From: Rhyzopertha dominica
Lineage: Eukaryota > Arthropoda > Insecta > Coleoptera > Bostrichidae
Length of the DNA: 64,000 bases
NCBI GenBank assembly: GCA_025024175.1
Contig: QCXZ01000064.1
Coordinates: 6,138,001-6,202,000, forward strand
Direction: 5' to 3'
Part shown: piece by piece, positions 40,502 through 51,771 of the stretch
Position numbering within the stretch: position 1 is the stretch's first letter
How the letters are laid out: the number at the start of each line of letters is the position of its first letter
The notes under the pieces: generated by a model
The model's database searches: none
Seen by the model: only the letters and a program-made list of their open reading frames with translations
What the model was told of the DNA's origin: nothing
Translations under genes and position numbers: made by a program

Positions 40502-43500
40502 ATGACAACCGAGGAAAAATTCAAGGCTGCTGTTAATGTGATAAGGAGTTTGCCAAAAAACGGTAAGTAGGTTGGTGGGACGTTTCCGATTCGTGAAACC
40601 TGCCGATTCATTCGACAATTGTTACAACAAACATCGCGTTCAGGGACACTACAGAAGTGGTATTTTTTTGCAATTAATTAACTGTTTAAGAAGGGTTGCA
40701 TTTTGTTATCCCGCAGGGTAAAATGCTGCTTTCAACACACAAAAACAACGCTATTGTTTTACGTTTTATTATCGAATCAAGTATAATATCTAGAGTGGTA
40801 TTGATAGATCTAGAGTACTTTGTATCTTGCATTTCATTTATAATATATGATCGTCATTTATTATTGACTTCTACCCAGTCGTTCAATTATCGGCATATAA
40901 ATAAACTTCTGTAGGTTGATAATTGCGTATAATTAATTTTGTACTGGAATATAATAAGATCCGTCTATAATTTCGATTAGTAGTAATGGAGTACAAATGT
41001 AGCTTCTTCATGTATTACCTCGTAGTTTCACCTTGAATTAAAAAAAACATCTGCATAACTACAATTTATATTTTCTAAAATAGTTTTAATGTAGGCTGCT
41101 TTTCCATAAATGAATTGGCATTTTCTACTCTATTTTCTGAAGATATTAATTATTAGAATTTTTTTGCTGTTGCGTGTTCTGTTATAATCAATTTTAATTA
41201 AGTTTAACATTGTGCTGTATCAATTATGCTGACAAAACCAGAAGTAGCCGTTTCGAAAAGAGCGGAATAATCTGCAGAATAATTTTGTATTTGCTTCCCT
41301 GATACAATGATGTTTCTGTTAATGCAGGAGTATTCAAAGAACATTTACTGCAACATCTTGGGTTGTTCAAAACCAGTACATTAATAAATTTTTATGTACT
41401 GAGTCAAATAATGTGCATTTGTTCATTGCGAACTTTGGGACATTGTAAACATTTTCTCGTAAGAATAATAGCAACAGCTGTCAAGACAGAGAAAGCAAAA
41501 CTTATGAATCTCATCTGCTATAATAAAAACAAGAAATACCTGTTTCAATACATATACTAAAGCTAGCTTTTTTTATCGAAGCAGGAAATTAATTTACTTA
41601 CACCAGTGACTAATCCGATGTTTTTAAAAGAAGATAAATTCAGTATGCAATTACAATATGATAATGCTATAAACATATCTCAAAAACCTTTACTGGTAAC
41701 TTTGTTGACCTTGCTCCATCGGCAGCGCTATTTTGCATAACAAATTAGTATCTAAATTTATCGTATTTTCCACTTGGAAAAATGTAGAATGTTGCCGATG
41801 GGACTACAATTCCTGTTTCCAATACCCTGATGACACGCTTTCAGCTGTTCATCGCCTTCCCAACATCAAGGTCGGTAATCCACACCGTTTCGCAACAGAT
41901 TATCGCCGTTTCCTAGAAAATTACCTTATTACTTACGTCTTTTGCCGTTAGCAAAAAAACATCACGGCTTTCTAAGCGCTAACCCGATCGTATAATAGTT
42001 TGAGAGAGCGCCGGTACGTAATAATGTTTCTCGTCTTTTTGGTTGCGTGCGAAGCACTTTCACTTGTTGAATGGACAGGAAAAGGTGGAATTGTATCTCG
42101 TCTGGTAGGATATGTCGATGACCACGACGAGAAAAGAAACATCGTTTAACCTTCCTGTCTTTTTGCGGTAGATACGTAGATGATCTCTATAAATTGCACT
42201 TAAATTTTGAGCATCAGTATTTTTATTAATTGGTCCATCCTGTTTGTTTATATACTGATTCTGTAGCTAATATTGTTATATTTTCAAAGTCAATACTGTG
42301 GGAAAAATTAAAAACATGGTTTGCTAAATCACATTTTGTTCTTTATATCATTTGTATGTAAAGAAACTCTTGATTTTAATCATTGTGAAGTTTGACCCAC
42401 GTATGCTTTGGAGCAATTTTTACAATTTAATTAATAGATTACATTTGAACAGAGTGATTCAGGAGTTTTAGTTTTTAAATTTTGTGTAAAGTTTTCCTAC
42501 AGTTTTAACATTTTTAAGAGTAATTTTAGTATTTTTATCTTTTAAAACATTTATAATTTTATTAGTTAAGCAGTATAAATTAAGAATACCTACATATTTA
42601 AAGAATTTAAATTAGAATTTCTATTTGTTAGATTTTGAATGTTAATTTCAGAAGAACTATACAAAAAATTGATTAACATATTTTGAGGATAAGAATTTTC
42701 TATTAATAATTTATATAATTTATCAATATTTTGTTTTATAAAACTTCGATGACATATTTTTGTATTTCTATTTTTAATTTCTTTTATAAAGTTTATTTTA
42801 ATAATTATAGAATGGTCTGACTGAATAAATTTATGAGCATTTGTATTTATGCAATACCAATCAAACATTATAAAATACGGTGTACTTTCATATAAAGAAC
42901 GGGTACTGCGTTATTATGTTCTTTTTCAACAGTATTTTAATGCTTATATCAACATATGTTAATTTAGGTATACTGACATCTAACAAACGCTTCATAACAT
43001 GTGATAAAACTGAACTTAAATGTCATCCTGCTGCACAACAAAAAGTTTCTAAATAATTANTTTTANTTATGAAATAATTGTTATCTAANATAAAATGAAA
43101 AATTTCTATAAATAATTTTTTATTAATGTTTGTGTATAAAATGATTGGTTGACATTTTAATTCGATTATTGAAGTAACTAATTTTTTTAAAATGTTACCA
43201 TTTAAATTGACTACATCTAATAAAATAAGTATATAATTTTGTGGTATTTCATAATTATAATTATATTACAATTGATTATTAATCATCTAAATAAGTAATC
43301 CAAGCTAAGAGAATTTGGGAGAAAAACTTAGAAACCAACCAACCTACATAATTTTAGGTTTGAGAAAGTGATAATAAGTCACGAAATGTTGTCAGCAGAT
43401 TACATCGTGTTCCCACTGACAACACTTTAGTTTTCTCACAGCTCATTCTCATATTGTATTTCCTTATTGTAATGTTCCATATATGTAGATTATATTGCAT

Positions 43501-46500
43501 GTCCGTTTCATTATTAGCAAATATAACTATGTCGACTGCAAAAACACATTCACTAATACCTACTATTTTAAGATGTCTGTATCCTATTTGTAGTTTTTTC
43601 ACTTTTCCCCTTATTTTCCTCATAACATCATCCATTAATACATTAAACAGTAACAGGCTTAATACACCTCCTTATCTTAGAATCTTCTTTGATTTCAGAT
43701 TCCTCAGATTTAGCGTTATTTGTTCTGACATAACTGGTGTTTCTTTTCTATATGCTTCTTATTCCTTATAATTTTGGGTCTACTCCTCTGTCCAATAAGC
43801 TTTTCCATATTTTTGTTCGTGGTGCTCGATCAGATGCTTTTTCTAGATCTATGAAAGCCATGCACGCCGATTTTCTCTGAACATGTAACTGGTTTATTAT
43901 TTACTAAAGGGCGAAGACATGATCCTGCTAGCTTCTACCTTTTCTAAAGCTGGCATGGAGTTACAAAAGTTGTTGTTATAGGCTATCCTGATCTCTTGTG
44001 GCCAACAATCTTTCATATACCTTCCCGCCAATGTTATTCCCCTGTAATTTTGGCAATTCTTCTTGTCTCTTCTTTATGTAATGGCAAGACCACACCTTTT
44101 TGCCAATGTATTGGTATTATGCCTTCTGTCTACGCCTTTTTTAATAATAATAGCATATCACTTCCACTATTACCCATGCATTTTAACATCTCAGCTGTAA
44201 TCATATCATGACCTGGTGCCTTCCCATTTTTTAAATTGTTTATGGCTTTATCCACCTCCATCTCTGTTATCTATATATAAAAAGCCTGTCTGCTGTCCTT
44301 CTAATTTCCTAGTTTCGGGTTTAGCAGCTCTTGAAAATCTACCTTGCATCTGTTCATAATGACCTTTTTCTTCTTGTAATATTTTTCCATTTTTGTCTTT
44401 AATTACCTTACATGTTTACCATCTATGTTTCATGGTTTTGATTGTTCAATAAAACAACTTTTTATTGTTTGTCTAGGTTTAAANCCTTTCTGCTTAAACT
44501 ATTTTTATCCACGTGTTCTTCATACTTTTTTGCTATATNATTCTCTTTCAGTCTGTAAGATTTAATAACGTCCTGCCTTTTGTTTTCTTATTTGATCCCT
44601 TTTTCCTTTTTAATTTACACATAAAGAGACCATAATACCAAACACAAAAAACAGGGTGNAATACTAAGATGATTTAACAACTATCACAGAAAACTTAATT
44701 TCACAGTGAAAAAAAAAATGTTAAGCAAGTGTTATACAGTCAAACCACTCATTCTTACATAAACTCAACATAGTAAAAGCAATTATAGAAAGAATACATG
44801 TTTTTATTAAAAAAGCAACTAAGTACCTGCAAAAATCCAGAGAAAAGAAAAGAATCAAATAATCTAATGTTAAAAATTCAGCAAACAATAATTAAAAACG
44901 ATGATACATATTGCTTTTCTTCGCCAAAAAATTGTAACTATTCACTTACTGTATAACTCTGTTCATATACGGTGCACAAAACTACCAATACTTGCTAAAA
45001 AAACAAATCAATTTCAGGGTCTTACCAGCCCAGCAATGTGATGAAACTGAGGTTCTACGGGTTCTACAAGCAAGCAACGGAGGGTCCATGTAAGGGGCCC
45101 CGTCCTCCTTTTTGGGATGCAGTTGGCAGGGCAAAATATGACGCCTGGAAGGCCCTGGGTGATATGCCAAAAGCTACTGCCATGGCGAATTACGTCGATG
45201 AGTTGCACAAGTAATTATTGATTTTCGTTCGTAAATCATGATGAGATGTTGAAAACTGTCTTATTAAAGCAGTGACTGAAGTTAAATTTTGCCTCATGAA
45301 ACATTCAGACCTATTTTTACAAAGTGAATATACAAACTAGTAAACAAAAAAGACAATAACTATCTCTTTTTGGAGTGTAAAATTACTTTTGTTATGTCAC
45401 CAATTTGATAATTTCTTAAGGTTCATCTGCATGTTTGCATTGTAATTTTTTTTTATTACATTAACATTCATATTTACTTTTTGTGTGATCGAACTGTTGC
45501 CATTTGGCAATACCATTACCAAGCAACAGTTCTTAAAGTTCTGTAGAATTATTTTCAATTTATTCTCACTCTGTTGTGATATTATAAGTGGCAAATTTTT
45601 TTATTTAAACTACTAGACGTTTTAACTGTTGAAATTTTCTCAACAGAATAGTGGAGACCATGAGCTACACGGATAAAGTGGCCAATTTTTTGGAAGCACC
45701 GACAAACGAGNTGGACAACATCAATATGGAAGCTTTGGAAGTTTTCGCCGGAGATGTTTTGGAAAGAGTCAGATCGCAGCCCAATTCACCTCTGGGTTAG
45801 TCTGGCACACTAATAATAGGAAATTTAAAGCTTTCCTCAAATTTTAGCATCGAAAGAAAGTTTATTATTTTTTTATTTTCAGCATCTCGAGAAGCTTCTC
45901 CACAAAGGATACATTCCAGTCTGAGTACTACTAGTCTTTCAACCACGCCATCTCCTCAAGATAATTCGGACCATAGTGATGACGAGTACATTGATTCAAT
46001 GGATGTAAGTAAAGATTAAAATGCATATTAAAATTTTGTCATTTGCTTAGAGTTGCTCAGAAGCAGAGTGGCCTAAGTACAAAATTAAAATTTTGAGATA
46101 ATCGCAAATGAAAAGTAGAGCCAAATTAAAAACCACTCTTTCTGTTTTATAGTACAATTTTGTGTATAAGTAAACTTATTTATAAATGTATACATTTTTT
46201 AAGTACAATAATGTAAACGAAAAATAACAAAATAATTATTATTTTAGATTAAAAAAGTCAGTTGACTATTTTGCCAAATACAAAATTTTAGCAAAAAAAA
46301 AACAAATTGTCCACTTGGGTCTCCTATTCATCTATTTTAGGTCTAATATCATCTTCTGCTTACTGATTCGTCTTTAAACTGTTATAGAAATAATGACATA
46401 CTGGCGGAATATATGGAAGTAGACTTCGAATATCTTTGTATTTTAATTTTTCCACGGGTCTTCCATTAGGATACAGAATGTCGAAATAGAAGGCTTCTTT

Positions 46501-48783
46501 TTTCATTTGAGAAACCTCTGTCCTTTTCTTAGAAACATTAACGCTGTGGAAAATTACACCCTCATTATTAGCCATTGTATTTTCAGGCTTTCTACTTTTA
46601 TGTCTTCTTCCCCCTTCTTCCTATTAGTGAGTAGCGACTCTAGTTTTTTAAATTCTTCAGACTTCATTTTCACCATGTGAAATTTGTTATTTTTTTTGAC
46701 ATTCAAAATAACTTTTACACAGTCATCTGGCAAAAATATCTTGGTGGAATCATTTTTGTTTTTCGATCATTTCAATGTCTCCGTCGCATTGCAAGTAGGA
46801 ATGACCAGAAACAAGAAACTTGTGGTGTATGACTGTGGGAGTAAAAGCGTTGCAAACCATCACATACATGCAAATAGATGCAAATTTTATATTGTGATTT
46901 TGACCTCCGCATTTGTCGCTGTATAAGATTAAAATTCGTCTTTTCATATAGGTTCTTAGCCAATTTCTTGCTGACCACACCCTCATGCCATAGATAAATG
47001 TGTGCTTGACCTGTAGTTAGACTGTGAATGCCTAAGCAATATGTCCGTAGCTGCTTTTTATAATATGCGACTCCGGTAGAAATGCTGGGAGTTGCTAAAG
47101 AGTTCATCAAATCAAACGCGATTGTTGTTGTGGTGTCTATCTTTGTTTGCTTTTTCCTTCAAGCCATTTCGAGCCACCTCTGCCATACTGTGGTTTTTTC
47201 AAACCATTACAGTTTTTTATTTTCATATTATAGGGATCACATTATTTGCAAGTACCGAAAATGAAAATTAAAATTTTCATTAAATATAATATTTTTGATC
47301 AGACAAATTTGGATACTTTTACTTCTGGCTCCTCCGTTTGTACATACAATTCAAATAGTTTAGAAATATTTAAATCTTCCAAGAGATATTCTCGATATGG
47401 ATTTTTCTGGCACAGCTGTAATGGGATGTATACTTTGCAAACCTATTAATAAAGTCTTTTACATTTTGAATATCCTTTTGTGTTTTTAAACGTTTGTTAG
47501 GATTCTGAGGTTCTGTAAGACGTCTTTTATTAGTTGTAAAAACTTTCAAATATATTTTTCCTTACTTTCTTACTCAATAGTTACGACAACAGTTACAAAC
47601 ACCATCATTGTCAGAAACAAATTTGCCACCACCGTTTATGCAGGATTTTCCCGAATTTCTTGCAATCTTAGAAGTATGCCTGGTCCAAACTTACCTAATT
47701 TTATTTTTGCTTTTTACCCTTGCTCGATATAGGTTCTAAACTGGCAACTCCATTTTCTTCCAAGCTTTGCCCAGAAGCAGAAGACCCATCTTCTGATGGT
47801 GGATAGAAATTAGATCTGGAATCAGTCTCATATTCATTTGGCTCCCAAAAACTGGATGTATCAGACATTTCTGACCCGAAATAAAGAATAAATAATTTTG
47901 ATTATATCAACATTCTTAAAAATAAAGAACATTTTAGAAGTTTGGCAACTCCGCTTCACAAAACAGTCATTTTACTGTACTATTATCAAATAATTTTTAG
48001 TTTATAATATATTTTTAAAAATTAGTTATTTCAATCAACCTCTAGTCCACTAATATATATAAATACTTACCGTCACAACTCTGCACTAACCTAAATAAAA
48101 TATAAGCTTTTTATCTACTTAAAAAATTAATAATTGCAACACGTGAATAACATGATAGTTACCACAAAATACTAAACCTGAAATGTTAGACTGGCCTAAC
48201 TGGTACTTAGGCCACATTTCCTTATGACAAGGTTTATAATCCCAATGCGGCCTAAGTGTTTAAATTGCACCATCTATTGGGTAAGTAACAAAGGTTCTTT
48301 GGGCCACTATGAAATGAAAATATAGGCTAAAGTCACTTATAGTTGGGTCTAACTCAATTACGCAAAATTTTTAGTTGGGCCACTCTACATCTGAGTGACT
48401 GTAAAAATATGTATGTGTAAATGTTCATTGGACAAATAATTTTTTCTCAGGTACCGGAGCCTAGGAGATACATTCCAAACGGTGGCCTCCCATCGGAATC
48501 GCTAACAAATGGTGTAACCCACAAGTCACGTTCGAAAACAAAAACCAACGCCCACCATAACGATTTCGTAGACATTTCTGCTGAGATAACCAAAGCGATA
48601 CAGAATTTACGGGTCGACGTAGAAAGAATGCACAACAGGGTCACGTCTTTGGAAGACTCGTGTAGATCCGTGGCTGTGGCGCAGAAGCAGCGGTGGGGGA
48701 TCACTCCGCAAATTGTAATCATCGTGCTGCTGTGGCCGTTTGTTGCCAGTTTTATCACAAATCGATTTTTAACGAGGAAATAG
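40502..48783 (+). CDS. ACBD5: Acyl-CoA-binding domain-containing protein 5
   Basis: A tail-anchored protein that binds very-long-chain acyl-CoA and tethers peroxisomes to the ER through VAP proteins. Exons 40502-40562, 45018-45210, 45647-45795, 45883-46004 and 48451-48783 join in phase, giving 285 aa. The ACB domain spans residues 3-87 with [15 protein letters not shown] and [12 protein letters not shown]. An acidic stretch followed by EYIDSMD (169-175) fits a FFAT motif. A coiled coil lies around [20 protein letters not shown], and the C-terminal membrane anchor is [19 protein letters not shown] with a basic end (RFLTRK), as expected for a peroxisomal tail anchor. One N lies in exon 3 at 45711. 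Intron 1 (4.5 kb) and intron 4 (2.4 kb) contain mobile elements. AATAAA follows at 48918. Confidence 0.95.
42185..43265 (-). mobile_element. Penelope-like element remnant (RT and GIY-YIG)
   Basis: On the minus strand, from the high end, broken frames read [19 protein letters not shown] (RT motif A as in DVVSLFTN), [10 protein letters not shown], then an altered CAMG box (CCAAG), [14 protein letters not shown], then [19 protein letters not shown] (the Penelope-type FDWY block). The GIY-YIG-like end reads [14 protein letters not shown], with [14 protein letters not shown] after shifts. Several N bases and stops show decay. It lies within ACBD5 intron 1. Confidence 0.75.
43350..44640 (-). mobile_element. 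Decayed non-LTR reverse transcriptase
   Basis: Minus-strand blocks in order: [49 protein letters not shown] (RT motif with D), an altered catalytic box [19 protein letters not shown] (the usual FADD reads FAVD), and [11 protein letters not shown]. The GKAPG.D.I and FIDLEKAFDRVPR-type blocks place it among insect non-LTR elements with short RTs. Multiple stops and frameshifts are present. Confidence 0.75.
46056..48395 (-). mobile_element. Degraded transposon carrying a DUF7869-like ORF
   Basis: ACBD5 intron 4 holds a 2.3-kb unit with inverted ends sharing CTCAGA and AGAGTGGCC at 46056-46074 and, inverted, 48377-48395. Inside on the minus strand a start at 47868 gives [20 protein letters not shown]. 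Later blocks in changing frames are [72 protein letters not shown] and [17 protein letters not shown]. This order is typical of a large arthropod family of repeat-borne proteins, which I link tentatively to Pfam DUF7869. A target duplication was not found. Confidence 0.65.
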
Positions 48784-48917
48784 GGAACGTGCATTTTTGT
48801 ATATGATTTTAACGAGAGTATGGTTTATTTTTATCACTGTTTTTATTTTTTTTGATGTTACCTATATTGTTATGTAAATAGGAAGATTTTATATGTGGCA
48901 TAGAAATGTGGTTTGGA

Positions 48918-48923
48918 AATAAA
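48918..48923 (+). terminator. Polyadenylation signal AATAAA for ACBD5
   Basis: AATAAA lies 135 bp after the stop codon in a T-rich 3' UTR. Confidence 0.6.
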
Positions 48924-49829
48924 ACGTAAAAGTGATGGTTTTAAGTTTCATTTGTGGATGTGTTTCATAAAAATCTGTATGCAGTTATTGATAAGTGCGT
49001 CCGTAAAATTTCTCCTAAAAAAACACATTATTCAATATGGTTTATGTGTTAAATTATAAATAATATAAAGCGGTAGGACAGATACAGAATGAAGAGATAA
49101 ACTATTTTGAGTGTTTATGATTTGCAAATGTACAATTTCTTAATAAACAAAATTAAAAGAGATGAAAATTGCTTATGAGACGTACGCTGATAGTGTAGAG
49201 TATGATGATATACGAGGCGGTAATGTACATACGTTCTGGTCTTTTGTTAAAAAATAATTTTTTTCTATTTCATGTTCATAATGAGGCCATTACGATATGC
49301 AATTTGTGTTTCTTAATAGAACCATTTCGAAGCGCAACTTTTTATTTTCCAATGTTTCCACGTCGTAACTCATGGATCTTGTCAAAATTGACACTAGCCA
49401 ACTTAAGCGTGGCAGGTTCAACTTTCCTGAATTTTTGATTTTTATGAAATTTCTCACATTTTCTTGTGTAGAAGACACAAAATAGACAAAAAAGTATAAA
49501 AACGCCTTCGGCTCGTTTTGTAATCTTTGGATGTGTGCAATAAAATGACGCCTTATGAAACATAACATAATATAAAGCAAAGTGAGAAAGACATGTACTT
49601 CAGGAATGTGCATGCAAGATCTTATGATATTGCCGAATTGTATGCTGGTTATTTTCGAAGTATATCAGATAATGCCAATTATGACATCGACTTTATAATT
49701 TAAATATTAAATGTGATTAAAAAACTTAAATTGAAAAAATCTGTCACCGGCATATATTTTTAAAGGTTATTGTGATTTACTAATATGGCCTTTGCAAATA
49801 ATATTTAATTTGATACTTAAAACTATCCT

Positions 49830-50735
49830 TTAAAATGGAAATTGACAAAAATATTTCCCATTCATAAAAGTGGTGAAGCAAATAGTATACAGAACTATTG
49901 GTCTATTGCTCTTTTATGGATTCCTAGTATAATATTTGTAATTGTATATTTATATAACATTAATGGCTATAATTTAAAAAAAAATGAGGCTAAAGACTTA
50001 GAGGTTCTATTTGATAGGAATTTGTCAGTTAGTGGACACATTTGAATTATTGTAAATAGGGCCATAGAGAAATTTAGAATTCATAATTAGAAATTCATGT
50101 AATTTTCAGGGTATTGGCACTTTTGTAATTTTGTATAATACGTTTGTGCGAAATTTATTGGAATACAACTGAATTATATAGTCGCCTTATTATATGTGTT
50201 ATATTTACGAAATTTCTGTATTATAAATTGCATCGTGACTACCGTTTTTATATTGCTTATGTTTCACTGTTAAATGAATTTGCAACTTTCAATATTCTGA
50301 AACTGTGTGAAAGGTGCAAGTTAAATGACACTCTTTTCCTATTTAAAATTATAAATAATTTGTGTGATTTATTGATATGCTAAGTGCAATTTCTTTTGCG
50401 GTTCCGGTTTATGATAGTCGTTCGTAAAATACATTTTATATTCAGCAACAAAGAACGAACCATACAGAACTCTCCAGTAAGAAGAATGTGTTTTTGTGAA
50501 CAAACTTAATTTTTTGGGTGTCTTTATGTTTCCTTTGTGAATTTCAAGACTTCTGTTAAAACATATCTACTTTTAAATCAATTTAGTTAAGTAAATATTT
50601 TGGTATCTAGATTTAATTTGTTTTTGATATTTTGTGAAATTGTATTATATGTGTCTGCTATATAATCTCGTTTTTTAATTGTAATCTGTAATTGAGCAAA
50701 AATGTCTGTTGATTATATAAATAAATAAATCAATA
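49830..50735 (+). mobile_element. 3' part of a decayed non-LTR retrotransposon
   Basis: The plus strand reads KIFPIHKSGEANSIQNYWSI (RT motif like IPIHKSG...NYRPI), then jumps to NLKKNEAKDLEVLFDRNLSV and a VNRAIEKF block, followed by EYNSV-like and LYKLHRDYRF..LKLCERCKLNDTLFLFKIIN segments typical of the region after the RT. It ends with a (ATAA)n tail near 50717-50735. The central RT domain is deleted and frames are broken. Confidence 0.65.
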
Positions 50736-51771
50736 CCCTCTCCTCCTTATGGCTTTTAGATAGGAAAATCACTAACTGCAACTTGTGGAAGTCTACACAT
50801 AAGGCTTATATTCAATAAGGTAACATTTTTTTATTCATAAAGCATCAAATAATTTGTTTGTTAACTTTGAAGCAACATAACATAAACATCATTTCATAGA
50901 TATATAAGCACCAAACAACACTAGATTCTAATACAATTAAACGGAAATGAAATAATAACTCGCTTTTTGTATTAAATTTTGAATGTCGTTTACCACAGGG
51001 CCGATAATACAGGTGCTATTATGGTCGATATTAAGAGTACCTGAAATTTAAAGTCCCTAGAACCCTAGATCTATCTAGGGACTTTACTGAGATGGATGAG
51101 TATTTGACATCTATTGGTGTTTTCTTGAACTATTTAGCTCTGCTAGTTTACAAAATTTCCGAGACGCTGATGACGGCGCTGCCCTTGTAACAACAGTCAA
51201 CGACTTTGAATTCAAAATTCTGCGCGCAAAGTGCGATTATTATTTGCATTTCGTCTTTTATTTGCCCCAAATAGTGAAATTGCATAACAATAATCTGGTA
51301 TTGTTTGTTGTTTGTATACGTATAAAACCTTGATATGAGCGTTTTGTAGAATAAAGATGTTAGGAACAATAAGCTTTTAACTATGTAAACTGCTAGCAAA
51401 GCGATAGTTTAGGTCATCTTTTTTGGTGAAAAAATTATTACCGAAAAATACAACAGAACATACATCGAAAATCCTGAATATAGACTGTCCACCCTTTACA
51501 AAAATTTGACGAACTTTCGACTATTATTAAATTCAGTCACACCTCTCTCCGAGTGAAACTTCTATTGTAATACCGACCGATGCTCTTTTTGCACGACTTG
51601 ATATACCGTGACGTTCAAAATTGTGTTTGTATCATAAGTGAAAGGTGAGTATAACGCAGGGAAACAGGTTCGGCGTTTTCATGTTGACCGTGCCGAAGAG
51701 TAAGACACGTTTATTACACTCGATGGTACCGTTAGATGCGGCAGAAAACATAACAGTCGAACCCTTGCAAC
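50736..51771. other. Upstream region of Cht2
   Basis: No supported gene. It contains a short perfect hairpin at 51050-51085. The 5' UTR and promoter of Cht2 should lie in the last few hundred bases, but no TATA box could be assigned with confidence. Confidence 0.4.

Noticed and set aside
51148..51399. 83-codon minus-strand frame upstream of Cht2
   Set aside because: No known domain and no supporting splice or promoter features.
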